NCBI GenBank assembly: GCA_900316285.1
Contig: ONCG01000017.1
Span: forward strand, 95,767-159,766
Length of the DNA: 64,000 nt
Reading direction: 5' to 3'
From: an uncultured Prevotellaceae bacterium
GTDB lineage: Bacteria; Bacteroidota; Bacteroidia; Bacteroidales; Bacteroidaceae
The first letter of the stretch is position 1. Every line of letters starts with the position of its first letter. The position numbers were made by a program, and so were the translations under genes. The notes beneath the pieces are model-generated. The model worked only from the letters and a program-made list of their open reading frames with translations. It was not told the DNA's origin and searched no databases. Below are positions 41,901 to 48,213 of this stretch, one piece after another.

Positions 41901-44034
41901 CAACGAACGCTTCAACAAGGAGAAGAGTGCCAGCCAGCTGAAGAAGGAAAAGGAGGAGAAGGAAAAGGCGAAGGAAGAGGCACGCAAGAAAAAGGCGGAA
42001 GAGGAGAAGGCACGCGCTGAGGCCATTGCCAATGGTGCCGACCCCGCTCAGCTCGATGCTGATAAGAAGACCAACGACCAGAAGAAGGAACTGCCGAAGA
42101 ATTCGAAGAGCTTTGAGAAGGAATTGAAACTCCTGCCCGATACCGTCATTGAAGTGCAGCACGGCAAGAAGACCAAGCGCTTCACGCTCACCGCGAAGAC
42201 CGAGGACGGCAAGCAGTATCCGCTGAAATATAAGGTGGTGGACGAGAATAAGATCAAGGTGTGGATACCGAAGTCTCTGGCCAAGCAGATCAAGGCCGAC
42301 GCCCTCGCTGCCTTCCAGGCGTTGACCGACTCGCTCGCTGCCGATTCTGTAGCCCGTGCGCAAGCCTTGGCTGCCGACACACTGAAGAACGATACTGTGC
42401 AGGGCGATTCGAAGGGAAAGACGCGCAGGCGTCCTACGGCTCCACGTGTCAGAAGTACGGAGAAGGAGAAACCGAAGTTCGAGATACCCGTCACGCAGGT
42501 GAAGCTCACGCTCACACCCAAGGAGCCACTCGACGATAAGGGTTGGTACAAGACTACACAGGCTGTAGCACGTGTGCTGATGATGGTTCGCAATGCCAGC
42601 CTTAGCTATCGCAACCAATACTCCATGGCGCTGCCGGGATTCCTGCCGAATGTCGGCAATGCCTTCGGACAGTCGCGAGGGAACAGTCTGATGGCGCCGG
42701 GACTTGATTTCGCTTTCGGACTCATCGGCGACTCCTACATCGAGAAGGCACGCGAGAACAACTGGCTGCTCATGCGTGATAGCGTCGCCACGCCCGCCAC
42801 GACCAATAAGACCGAGGATCTGCAACTGCGCATGACACTCGAGCCGGTGAAGAACTTCAAGATTGACTTGAATGCCTCCCGCACGATGACAACGGGTAAG
42901 AGCATCCAGTATATGTATGTGGGCAATCCCACTACGCAGAACGGTACGTTCACGATGACGACCCTTTCGCTGGGTAGTGCCTTCCAGGGCATCGGCAATG
43001 CCAACAATGGCTATAAGAGTAAGGTGTTCGAAAAGTTCGTGGCTTCGCTCGATGGCTACCGCGACCGCGTCGAGCAACTCTATGATGGCCTGAAGTATCC
43101 TGTCGGCACCGATATGCAGGGCAAGCCTTTCGATCCCGCAAACGGAAGTGTCAACAAGTATTCGGCTGATGTGATGGTGCCCGCCTTCCTCGCCAGCTAT
43201 ACTAGCATGGGTGGTAACAGTCTGAGCATCTTCCCGGCTCTCTCGCGCCTGTTGCCCAACTGGACCATCCGCTACAGTGGACTCAGCAAACTACCGTGGT
43301 TCAGCGAGCATTTCAAGAGCGTGAACATCAACCACTCGTATAAGAGCATCTATGCCGTCGGCGCCTACAGTAGCTACAGCACATTTATGGAGGTGATGAA
43401 CGGCCTTGGCTTCATCAACGATGCCACCACGGGCAATCCCATCCCGTCATCGATGTTCAACGTCTCTACGGTGAGCATCAACGAGTCGTTCTCGCCCCTG
43501 CTCGGTATGGATGTCACGCTGCAGAATGGTATGACAGTAAAGCTGGAGTATCGTTCTACACGTGTGCTCAACCTCTCGATGACCAGTATCCAACTCAACG
43601 AGGCTACCTCGAAGGACTGGGTAGTTGGCCTTGGCTATAAGATCAATGATTTCAACATCTTCGGTGGTCGCAATCATCGTCTAGTGAAGAGCAATAAGCG
43701 CGGCAGCGGCGATAACGAGAATAATAACTCCAACACGCGTCAGAACAGCAGAAGCAGCAGTAGTACGGCAAACCGCGCGCTGAACCTGCGTCTCGACCTG
43801 AGCTATCGCCAGCAGGCGAACATCACGCGCGACATAGCATCGCTCACCTCCTCGGCAAGCAGCGGCAACAAGGCGTTCTCGCTGAAGTTCATGGCCGACT
43901 ACACGCTCTCGAAGCTCGTCACGATGACATTCTATTTCGACCGTCAGACCAACACCCCGCTGCTCTCGTCGAATAGCTACCCGACGACTACGCAGGACTT
44001 CGGCCTCTCGCTGAAGCTCTCATTGACGCGCTGA
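35953..44034 (+). CDS. sprA: Cell-surface protein SprA (Sov), type IX secretion translocon
   Basis: A 2693-residue outer-membrane protein, the largest in the window. SprA forms the giant 36-strand barrel through which type IX secretion cargo crosses the outer membrane. A hydrophobic signal segment (about 8-25) is followed by a Gln/Gly/Arg-rich repeat region (about 57-100, with QQGRGLQQGNLRGQQN). The SprA body (YNTDATFDFDSQNMKLKYDG, IDDFENTESEIDV, YPNERGPYN) comes next. A Lys/Glu-rich helical insertion lies at about 1995-2040, and the C-terminus ends in a barrel strand with FGLSLKLSL. It follows ruvA, as in Flavobacterium. The C10 peptidase and the PI-PLC-like protein are plausible cargo. Long antisense open frames inside are codon-bias shadows. 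Confidence 0.95.
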   Translation: MRQRTRALMTMLLAMLIVVSYALAVPVFDLRSSTVTTRHSSNEFSSPLAAPVFQDDLTRRRQQNRNPQQVGGAQQAGGLQQGRNPQGRGLQQGRGLQQGNLRGQQNRNRNGGQQDDDKEKNKVDVAEQPILDDDEEIPDSLLNPRWKIQRTTPITYDDLQQNPSDLQRPENMKQQVEYNDTLDRYVIGSKIGQQWIAAPIMMTPEEYLNWSTTQQMRKFFRTKNDEIYQAKGKEKFDFTDMHFDLGPAEKIFGPGGVRIKTQGTAELKFGATLKNIDNPSLPVRNRKTTTMDFDEKINLSVNGKVGDKVNMNLNYNTDATFDFDSQNMKLKYDGKEDEIIRLVEGGNVSFPSNSSLVRGASSLFGLRTDWQFGKLSLQTVVSQKKSSSKSVGSKGGVQLTPFEIDVADYEENRHFFLSQYFRDRYDAGMRTLPNLTTGVKINRVELWVTNKTGTTTNTRNIIALTDLGENSKVSNPRWTVSGALVPSNQANSEYGSMVNEYGEARNIDQTSTVLDGIPKFVGGSDYEKLQSARLLSSSEYTVNTALGYISLRTALQTDQVLAVAFEYTYGGQTYQVGEFASDITDVQQALYVKALKNTSNNPSQGNWDLMMKNVYYLASSVEKDKFRLDVKFQSDTAGVYLTYIPEPQVKSEMLIKVLGADRLDNNMKAHSNGRFDYVEGYTVQNGRVFFPAAEPFGEYLFKYLKAKGVSESKAAGYAFTELYDSTKTIAKQIAEKDKFVLVGQFRGSAANVISLGAYNVPRGSVVVTAGGVTLTEGSDYSVDYNAGEVTILNQSILDAGTAVNVSLESNTDYGQMRKTMVGVNWAYDFSKNFQLSGTLQHLSEQALTTKVGMGSEPLNNTIWGLNINWKKESQWLTNMLDKIPLLHLTQPSQISFTGEFAQLIAGQSHGTQDNASYIDDFENTESEIDVSTATSWTMSSVPSMFSESRDKTGLTSGYNRSQMAWYTIDPLFTRRSSSLTPSHIKSDLDQLSNFYIREVYTNELFPNRDQSNYSGATATLPILNIAYYPNERGPYNFNPDLLQNGWLNNPTQHWGGMMRKLETTDFEAANIEYIEFWLMDPFLYTNQQDNAHEYGGDFYINLGEVSEDILHDGKKFYESGLPVDGSQAYTFTQWGKIPTQSTVTYAFATTSGSRPRQDLGLNGLNNDEERTYETYQEFLQQIQGKVSAAVFDSIMNDPANDDYHYFRGSDYDQIRADIIRRYKYINNPQGNSPDNDSRTEGYDTSYKTLPDVEDINQDYTLNEYEKYYQYKVSIRPEDLVVGRNYIVDKREYTKTLRNGQDGRITWYQFRIPLDDYQQRVGSINDFTSIRFMRMFLTGFQHPVVMRFGTLFLVRGDWRVYEQSLDNSGSKSGKMTVSAVNIEENNDMTPVNYVLPPGIRRDTDPSQPQLVESNEQALSMVVSNLGNGESKAVYKNTTLDLRQYKHIQMFVHAHAFEENVTSLADNQLAVFVRLGSDYKSNYYEYEIPLKLTPEGHYDRYSPQDCRAVWPEENMFDVPLSIFTALKKARNRAKAEGSASYNRLYSEYDEDRPQNKISIMGNPTLGEVKTMIIGVRNLSGTAKSGEIWVNELRLKEYNNEGGWAAQGNLNMQLSDLGTVNVQGRYTSEGFGGLEEGVAQRSTDDYKTYSITTSLELGKFFPDKAKVSAPLYYSVTKEETRPKYNPLDTDMRLSDALDAAGSDHERDSIESIAITRTTNTNFSLSNVRVGIQNKRHPTPVDPANFSFSYSHSHRNTVGETTVYENEDQWRGSMNYAWTPVFKPLEPFKNIKSKSKWYEILKRFGLNWLPQNVAFNTDISRNYYELQERDMEDLGGSQLPLSFSEQFLWNRDFSLRWDLTKNLHMNFQSATHAEVEEPYTPINKDLYPDRYDAWKDSVKYSLRHLGSPLDYSQSFQASYQLPLNLLPIFEWLNADASYNATYGWVRGTDLEDGSSLGNVINNNRTLNLNGTFNFEKLYNMVPFLKKTNERFNKEKSASQLKKEKEEKEKAKEEARKKKAEEEKARAEAIANGADPAQLDADKKTNDQKKELPKNSKSFEKELKLLPDTVIEVQHGKKTKRFTLTAKTEDGKQYPLKYKVVDENKIKVWIPKSLAKQIKADALAAFQALTDSLAADSVARAQALAADTLKNDTVQGDSKGKTRRRPTAPRVRSTEKEKPKFEIPVTQVKLTLTPKEPLDDKGWYKTTQAVARVLMMVRNASLSYRNQYSMALPGFLPNVGNAFGQSRGNSLMAPGLDFAFGLIGDSYIEKARENNWLLMRDSVATPATTNKTEDLQLRMTLEPVKNFKIDLNASRTMTTGKSIQYMYVGNPTTQNGTFTMTTLSLGSAFQGIGNANNGYKSKVFEKFVASLDGYRDRVEQLYDGLKYPVGTDMQGKPFDPANGSVNKYSADVMVPAFLASYTSMGGNSLSIFPALSRLLPNWTIRYSGLSKLPWFSEHFKSVNINHSYKSIYAVGAYSSYSTFMEVMNGLGFINDATTGNPIPSSMFNVSTVSINESFSPLLGMDVTLQNGMTVKLEYRSTRVLNLSMTSIQLNEATSKDWVVGLGYKINDFNIFGGRNHRLVKSNKRGSGDNENNNSNTRQNSRSSSSTANRALNLRLDLSYRQQANITRDIASLTSSASSGNKAFSLKFMADYTLSKLVTMTFYFDRQTNTPLLSSNSYPTTTQDFGLSLKLSLTR

Positions 44035-44039
44035 CGTGC

Positions 44040-44104
44040 CCTCAACGTCTCAACCCCTCAACGTCTCAACCCTTCTCAACGTCTCAACCCTTCTCAACGT
44101 CTCT
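44040..44104. repeat. CTCAACGT/CTCAACCCTT repeat before dacB
   Basis: On the minus strand units GTTGAGAAGG (10 nt) and GTTGAGAC or GTTGAGGG (8 nt) alternate, directly between the sprA stop and the dacB start. They belong to the same GTTRAGA family as 35824-35935. Confidence 0.85.
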
Positions 44105-45430
44105 ATGAAGAAATTCCACATATACGCCCTCCTGTTAGCCACCATGCCTTTTCTCTCTTCCCTTCAAATAGGAGGTGGGGATAGGCTTGGTTCCTTGTAT
44201 GCTGCGACAGTGTCGCAGTACTCATTACCCGTCGACACCCTTCCTGTTGACACCCTCGTTGCCGACTCCCTGCCTCCCGTCCCCTGGGAGCAACAAGTGC
44301 GGCTGCAACTCGACAGCCTCATAGCCAATAGTTCTCTCCTTGAGACCACGCAGCTAGGCCTGATGGTGTGGGACCTCGATGGCGACTCCGCCTTCTACTA
44401 TCATAACCACCGACAGCGCATGCGCCCGGCATCGACGATGAAACTGATGACCGCCGTGACGGCTCTCGACCTCTATGGCGGCAATCATCCGTTTACCACT
44501 GAGCTGCGCTCGCGTGGCACCATTTCTGGTTGCACTCTTTATGGCGACCTCATCTGTGTGGGCGGCATGGATCCAGCCTTCGACGGTGGCGACCTGCAGG
44601 TATTCGTCGATCGCATTCGCTCGGCCGGCATCGACACCATCTGTGGCCGCATTGTTGCCGATAGGTCGATGAAGGACACGCTGTTGCTTGGTGAAGGCTG
44701 GTGCTGGGATGACGACAACCCTTGTCTCTCGCCGTTGCTCGTGAACCGTAAGGACAACTTCCTGCAGCGTTTCACTCGCGAACTTCAGTCCGCAGGTATC
44801 GTCCTCTGCGATACATGCAATCAACTCTCAACTCTCAACTCTCCGCTCGGCCCAACGGGACGCTTTCAGAACGGAGTGGGGAAAGAACTCTCCACTCTCT
44901 TCTCCCTTTCCCACTCGTTCGACCAGATTCTCACGCGCATGATGAAGCAGAGCGACAACCTCTATGCCGAATGCATGTTCTATCATAACGCTTTGGCTAC
45001 CTCGCGTCCTGCCACGCAAAAGAACGCCCGAACGGCCGTGCGACAGATGATACAACGGCTCGGCTACGACCCTGCCCGCTATCGCGTGGCCGATGGTTCC
45101 GGCCTCTCCCTTTATAATTATGTGTCGGCCGAACTACTTACCAGTCTGCTTCGCTACGCTTGGCGCTCCGACCGCATTCGCGAGCACCTCGTGCCTTCGC
45201 TGCCATTGGCGGGTGTCGACGGAACGTTGAAAGATCGCATGCAGAAATCGAAAGCCTATCGCAACGTGCGAGCCAAGACCGGCACCCTTACTGGTATCAG
45301 CTCTTTGGCTGGCTATCTCACAGCCGCCAACGGTCATCAGTTTGCCTTCTGCATCATCAACCAAGGTGTGGTGAAGGCGAAGGACGCTAAGGATTTTCAG
45401 GACAAGGTATGCAGATATCTGTGCGAATGA
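44105..45430 (+). CDS. dacB: D-alanyl-D-alanine carboxypeptidase/endopeptidase (PBP4 type)
   Basis: A 441-residue periplasmic S13 peptidase that trims or opens peptidoglycan cross-links. The active-site triads are all visible: STMK with Ser110 and Lys113 in MRPASTMKLM, SDN in KQSDNLYAE and KTG in RAKTGTLTGISS. A signal peptide lies at the start. The frame is open back to 44036, but that part is only the translated CTCAAC repeat, so ATG 44105 is chosen. Two further oddities: an N-terminal LPVDTLPVDTLVADS duplication, and an internal stretch CNQLSTLNSPL encoded by three CTCAACT units (44821-44843). Confidence 0.93.
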   Translation: MKKFHIYALLLATMPFLSSLQIGGGDRLGSLYAATVSQYSLPVDTLPVDTLVADSLPPVPWEQQVRLQLDSLIANSSLLETTQLGLMVWDLDGDSAFYYHNHRQRMRPASTMKLMTAVTALDLYGGNHPFTTELRSRGTISGCTLYGDLICVGGMDPAFDGGDLQVFVDRIRSAGIDTICGRIVADRSMKDTLLLGEGWCWDDDNPCLSPLLVNRKDNFLQRFTRELQSAGIVLCDTCNQLSTLNSPLGPTGRFQNGVGKELSTLFSLSHSFDQILTRMMKQSDNLYAECMFYHNALATSRPATQKNARTAVRQMIQRLGYDPARYRVADGSGLSLYNYVSAELLTSLLRYAWRSDRIREHLVPSLPLAGVDGTLKDRMQKSKAYRNVRAKTGTLTGISSLAGYLTAANGHQFAFCIINQGVVKAKDAKDFQDKVCRYLCE

Positions 45431-45506
45431 ATATCGCTCGTTGCCCTTCCGATTCTTGACTAATGATATGAATCGGCGCCAATTATGAAGATTTTTATCA
45501 AAAAAC

Positions 45507-45537
45507 TTTGAGATTTGCGAAAAAAATTGTTACTTTG
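45507..45537 (+). promoter_or_regulatory. Promoter of the outer-membrane barrel gene
   Basis: TTTG (45507-45510), a 19-nt spacer and TTACTTTG (about 45530-45537), 42 nt before the start codon at 45580. Confidence 0.65.
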
Positions 45538-45579
45538 CAACATATTAGACATAGTATTAACAACAAAAACGAAACAATT

Positions 45580-46221
45580 ATGAAGAAAGTATTTGCAGTT
45601 ATTGCTGCACTCGTACTCGCAGTGCCTTCGTTCGCTCAGTATAGCAGCGGCGGTTTCGATCTCGACAAGGAGAATCTGTATTATGGTGTTCGTATCGGTA
45701 TGACGGGCGCTACCCTCAGCGGTGATGCTGCTGAGGTGAAAGACCTGGGTTCCAAGGTTGGTCTCACACTGGCTGGTATCATCGGTCTGCACATCTCGAA
45801 GACTGCTCCTGTGTTCCTCGAGAGTGGACTCTACTACACCGAGCGTGGTGCCAAGAAGGACAAGTTCAGCGTCAGCTACAACAATCTTGAGATCCCCGTG
45901 CTCGTGAAGTATGGCCTCAAGGCTACCGATGAGATTGCTCTTCTGCCGTTCGTCGGCCCAGTGTTCTCCTATGGCATCAGCGGTAAGTATAAATACAGCG
46001 ATGGAGGAACATCGGTTGAGGTTGGTGCCTTCGATGAGAAGAAGTGGCCTAACGGAAATGCCTTGAAGCGCGCTAACATGGGCTTCAAGCTGGGTTGCGG
46101 TGCTGAGTACAACAACCTCTATCTCGAGGCAGGCTACCAGTTTGGTATTACCGATATCAGCAAAGGCGACGATGGCATCCACTCGAATGCCCTCTTCGTG
46201 AACTTCGGTGTAAACTTCTAA
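45580..46221 (+). CDS. Outer-membrane beta-barrel protein (PorT-type)
   Basis: A 213-residue exported protein with a clear signal peptide (KKVFAVIAALVLAVPSFAQ). It has the small eight-stranded barrel pattern of OMP_b-brl_2 proteins: YYGVRIGMTGATLSG, VFLESGLYYTERGAKK, LEIPVLVKYGLKA, FVGPVFSYGI, LYLEAGYQFGI and a final ALFVNFGVNF. The start at 45580 is preferred to the frame's upstream codon, because the promoter lies between. It has a strong terminator and is monocistronic. Function unknown; such barrels are often abundant surface proteins. Confidence 0.85.
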   Translation: MKKVFAVIAALVLAVPSFAQYSSGGFDLDKENLYYGVRIGMTGATLSGDAAEVKDLGSKVGLTLAGIIGLHISKTAPVFLESGLYYTERGAKKDKFSVSYNNLEIPVLVKYGLKATDEIALLPFVGPVFSYGISGKYKYSDGGTSVEVGAFDEKKWPNGNALKRANMGFKLGCGAEYNNLYLEAGYQFGITDISKGDDGIHSNALFVNFGVNF

Positions 46222-46247
46222 AGTAGCGAGCGCCTATTAAGCAATAA

Positions 46248-46294
46248 GCGGTACTCCAGCTATCTGCAACAGGTAGTTAGAGTGCCGCCTTTTG
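46248..46294 (+). terminator. Terminator of the outer-membrane barrel gene
   Basis: GCGGTACTC pairs with GAGTGCCGC, with an inner stem CTATCTG/CAGGTAG, followed by a short T-run; 27 nt after the stop codon. Confidence 0.8.
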
Positions 46295-46324
46295 GTCTTA
46301 TGGGTAAACACTTTTTCTTTCATC

Positions 46325-46915
46325 ATGATCAAGATTGCTGTATTCATTTCGGGAAGCGGCTCCAACTGCGAGCAGCTCATCCGTCATTTCAACAACGCCC
46401 CCGATGGGCAAGAGAAGGGTGCTGAGATTGCCCTCGTGGTGAGCAACCGCGCAGATGCCTATGGGCTGGTGCGTGCAGAGAGGCTTGGGGTGCCGACGGT
46501 AGTGGTGCCGAAGGCTGAACTTGCCAAGAGCGAGGTAGTGTTGCCATTGCTGCAGCGTTACGACATCGGCTTCATTGTGCTGGCAGGATTTCTGCCGTTG
46601 GTGCCCGACTATCTCATCGATGCCTTCCCTCGCCGCATCGTGAACCTCCACCCGGCTCTACTGCCGAAGTTCGGCGGAAAGGGCATGTGGGGGCACCATG
46701 TGCACGAGGCCGTGAAGGCTGCCGGCGAAACGGAAACGGGCATGACCGTTCATTATGTTACTCCGGTTTGCGATGGTGGTGAAATCATCGCGCAGTTCCG
46801 CGTAGCGATTTCTCCTGACGACAGTGTCGACGACATTGCCGAAAAGGAACACCAGTTGGAGATGAAATACTATCCGTCGGTGGTGGAGCAGGTTGTTTGC
46901 GGCGATAGTGTATAA
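46325..46915 (+). CDS. purN: Phosphoribosylglycinamide formyltransferase
   Basis: A 196-residue enzyme that transfers the formyl group of 10-formyltetrahydrofolate to GAR, the third step of purine synthesis. Visible are the phosphate loop FISGSGSNCEQL, the folate-site region LAGFLPLVPDYLIDAFPRRI with the catalytic Asn-His in VNLHPALLPKFGGKGM, and GETETGMTVHYV with the catalytic Asp later in CDGGEII. The start at 46325 gives the usual N-terminus; the frame is open 11 codons further up. Nothing in the context suggests a purine operon. Confidence 0.95.
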   Translation: MIKIAVFISGSGSNCEQLIRHFNNAPDGQEKGAEIALVVSNRADAYGLVRAERLGVPTVVVPKAELAKSEVVLPLLQRYDIGFIVLAGFLPLVPDYLIDAFPRRIVNLHPALLPKFGGKGMWGHHVHEAVKAAGETETGMTVHYVTPVCDGGEIIAQFRVAISPDDSVDDIAEKEHQLEMKYYPSVVEQVVCGDSV

Positions 46916-46933
46916 AAACGAAATCATGATGTT

Positions 46934-48127
46934 ATGAGCGTAAAACTGCAATCCTTTGGAAACAAGGTGGTACTGGTGATGAATGGCCACCTCGATACGG
47001 CAACGTCGCAGCAGATGCAGGACGAGATTCAGAAGCTATTGGCGAAGGCTGGCAAATTTGAACAGTTGATTTGCGACGTGGAAGGTGTCTCTTACATCTC
47101 CAGCTCTGGTCTGCGTCTTTTGCTCAACTTGGCGAAACGCCATCCCTCCTTCCGTGTGGTGGAGGCTCAGCCCGAAGTGTATCACGTGCTGGATATGACC
47201 GGTTTTACGAAGATTATGTCCGTTGATCGTGCCCTTCGCAAGATGAGTGTGAAGGGTTGTGAACACATTGGCAGCGGTGGTGTGGGGGAGGTCTATCGCA
47301 TCGACGATGACACCATCATCAAAGTGTTCCGCGAAGGTTCTACGATGGAAGAGGTGAATACCGAGATGACGATGGCGAAGGAAGCCTTCGTGATGGGTAT
47401 GCCGACTGCCATCTCGTTCGATGTGGTGCGCATTGATAACCAGTTGGGACTGGTCTACGAATTGTTGCGAGCTCATACGCTGGGCGCCTGTTTGAAGGAT
47501 GAGCCAGAACGAATTGACGAGTTTGCGCAGCAGTACGCTTCGTTGTTCCAGCAGTTGCACGACATCCATGTGCCAAAGGGCAGCATCATCCCTTCAGCAA
47601 AAGCACATGTTAAACAGTCTGTGCACCATATCGCTCGATATTTCGATACCGCGTCAATCGACTTGATGTTGCAGATGGCGGAAATGATTCCCGATGCCGA
47701 CCGTCTGTTGCATTGCGACTTGCAGGCGAAGAATGCAATGATTCAAGACGGCGAACCGATGCTCATCGACATGGGCGAGGTAGGCTACGGACATCCCGTC
47801 ATCGACCTGGGCAACTCCTATTCGTCGATGGTGAATTTGGTGGGCGACTACGAGGCCATTATTGGCTTGCCACGAGAGTTGAGCAGTGAGTTGTGGATGC
47901 GCATGATTAAATACTATTTTAAAGACGAACCCGCCGATGTGGTGGCTCATCGCATCGAACAGATTGATGCCGTGAGCAGAATCCGCAACTTCAGCTGGCT
48001 CGCCCTCAGCGACTCCTTCCCCAAGGACTTAATTCGCATGTGCCAGAATCTCTTTGCCGAACGCGTGTTGCAGCAAAAAGACCACCTGCTTGAGGTGTGT
48101 GCAACGCTCAGTGATTGGAAAGCGTGA
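46934..48127 (+). CDS. STAS domain fused to an aminoglycoside-phosphotransferase-like kinase domain
   Basis: A 397-residue two-domain protein. Residues 1-103 form a STAS (anti-sigma-factor antagonist) domain with the switch-site motif VSYISSSGLRLLL (Ser56-58). Residues 108-395 form an APH/choline-kinase-like domain: a glycine loop IGSGGVGEV (112-120), Lys130 in IIKVF, the catalytic loop LLHCDLQAKNAMI (His260, Asp262, Asn267) and the metal-binding LIDMGEV (Asp279). The kinase part resembles the TIGR02172 paralogous family. STAS antagonists are normally phosphorylated by HPK-like kinases, so fusion to a protein-kinase-fold domain suggests a self-contained switch. Such a role is inference. It starts 18 nt after purN. 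Confidence 0.85.
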   Translation: MSVKLQSFGNKVVLVMNGHLDTATSQQMQDEIQKLLAKAGKFEQLICDVEGVSYISSSGLRLLLNLAKRHPSFRVVEAQPEVYHVLDMTGFTKIMSVDRALRKMSVKGCEHIGSGGVGEVYRIDDDTIIKVFREGSTMEEVNTEMTMAKEAFVMGMPTAISFDVVRIDNQLGLVYELLRAHTLGACLKDEPERIDEFAQQYASLFQQLHDIHVPKGSIIPSAKAHVKQSVHHIARYFDTASIDLMLQMAEMIPDADRLLHCDLQAKNAMIQDGEPMLIDMGEVGYGHPVIDLGNSYSSMVNLVGDYEAIIGLPRELSSELWMRMIKYYFKDEPADVVAHRIEQIDAVSRIRNFSWLALSDSFPKDLIRMCQNLFAERVLQQKDHLLEVCATLSDWKA

Positions 48128-48154
48128 GAGCGAATAGACAACAGATTATAAAAA

Positions 48155-48188
48155 AAAGTCCGATGAACCAACTCGTTCATCGGACTTT
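48155..48188. terminator. Bidirectional terminator
   Basis: A perfect 14-bp stem AAAGTCCGATGAAC / GTTCATCGGACTTT around a 6-nt loop. It has an A-tract on the left and T-rich sequence on the right and lies between two convergent genes. Confidence 0.9.
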
Positions 48189-48213
48189 CTTTGTCCTGCA
48201 AGATTAATGCAGG

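Noticed and set aside
41713-43077. A 454-codon antisense open frame within the C-terminal part of sprA.
   Set aside because: Mirror of the coding strand; low-complexity Leu/Arg/Glu composition without any recognisable motif.
44036-44104. N-terminal extension of dacB (PSTSQPLNVSTLLNVS...).
   Set aside because: It is the translation of the CTCAAC repeat and would put an unlikely sequence before a proper signal peptide; the ATG at 44105 was used.
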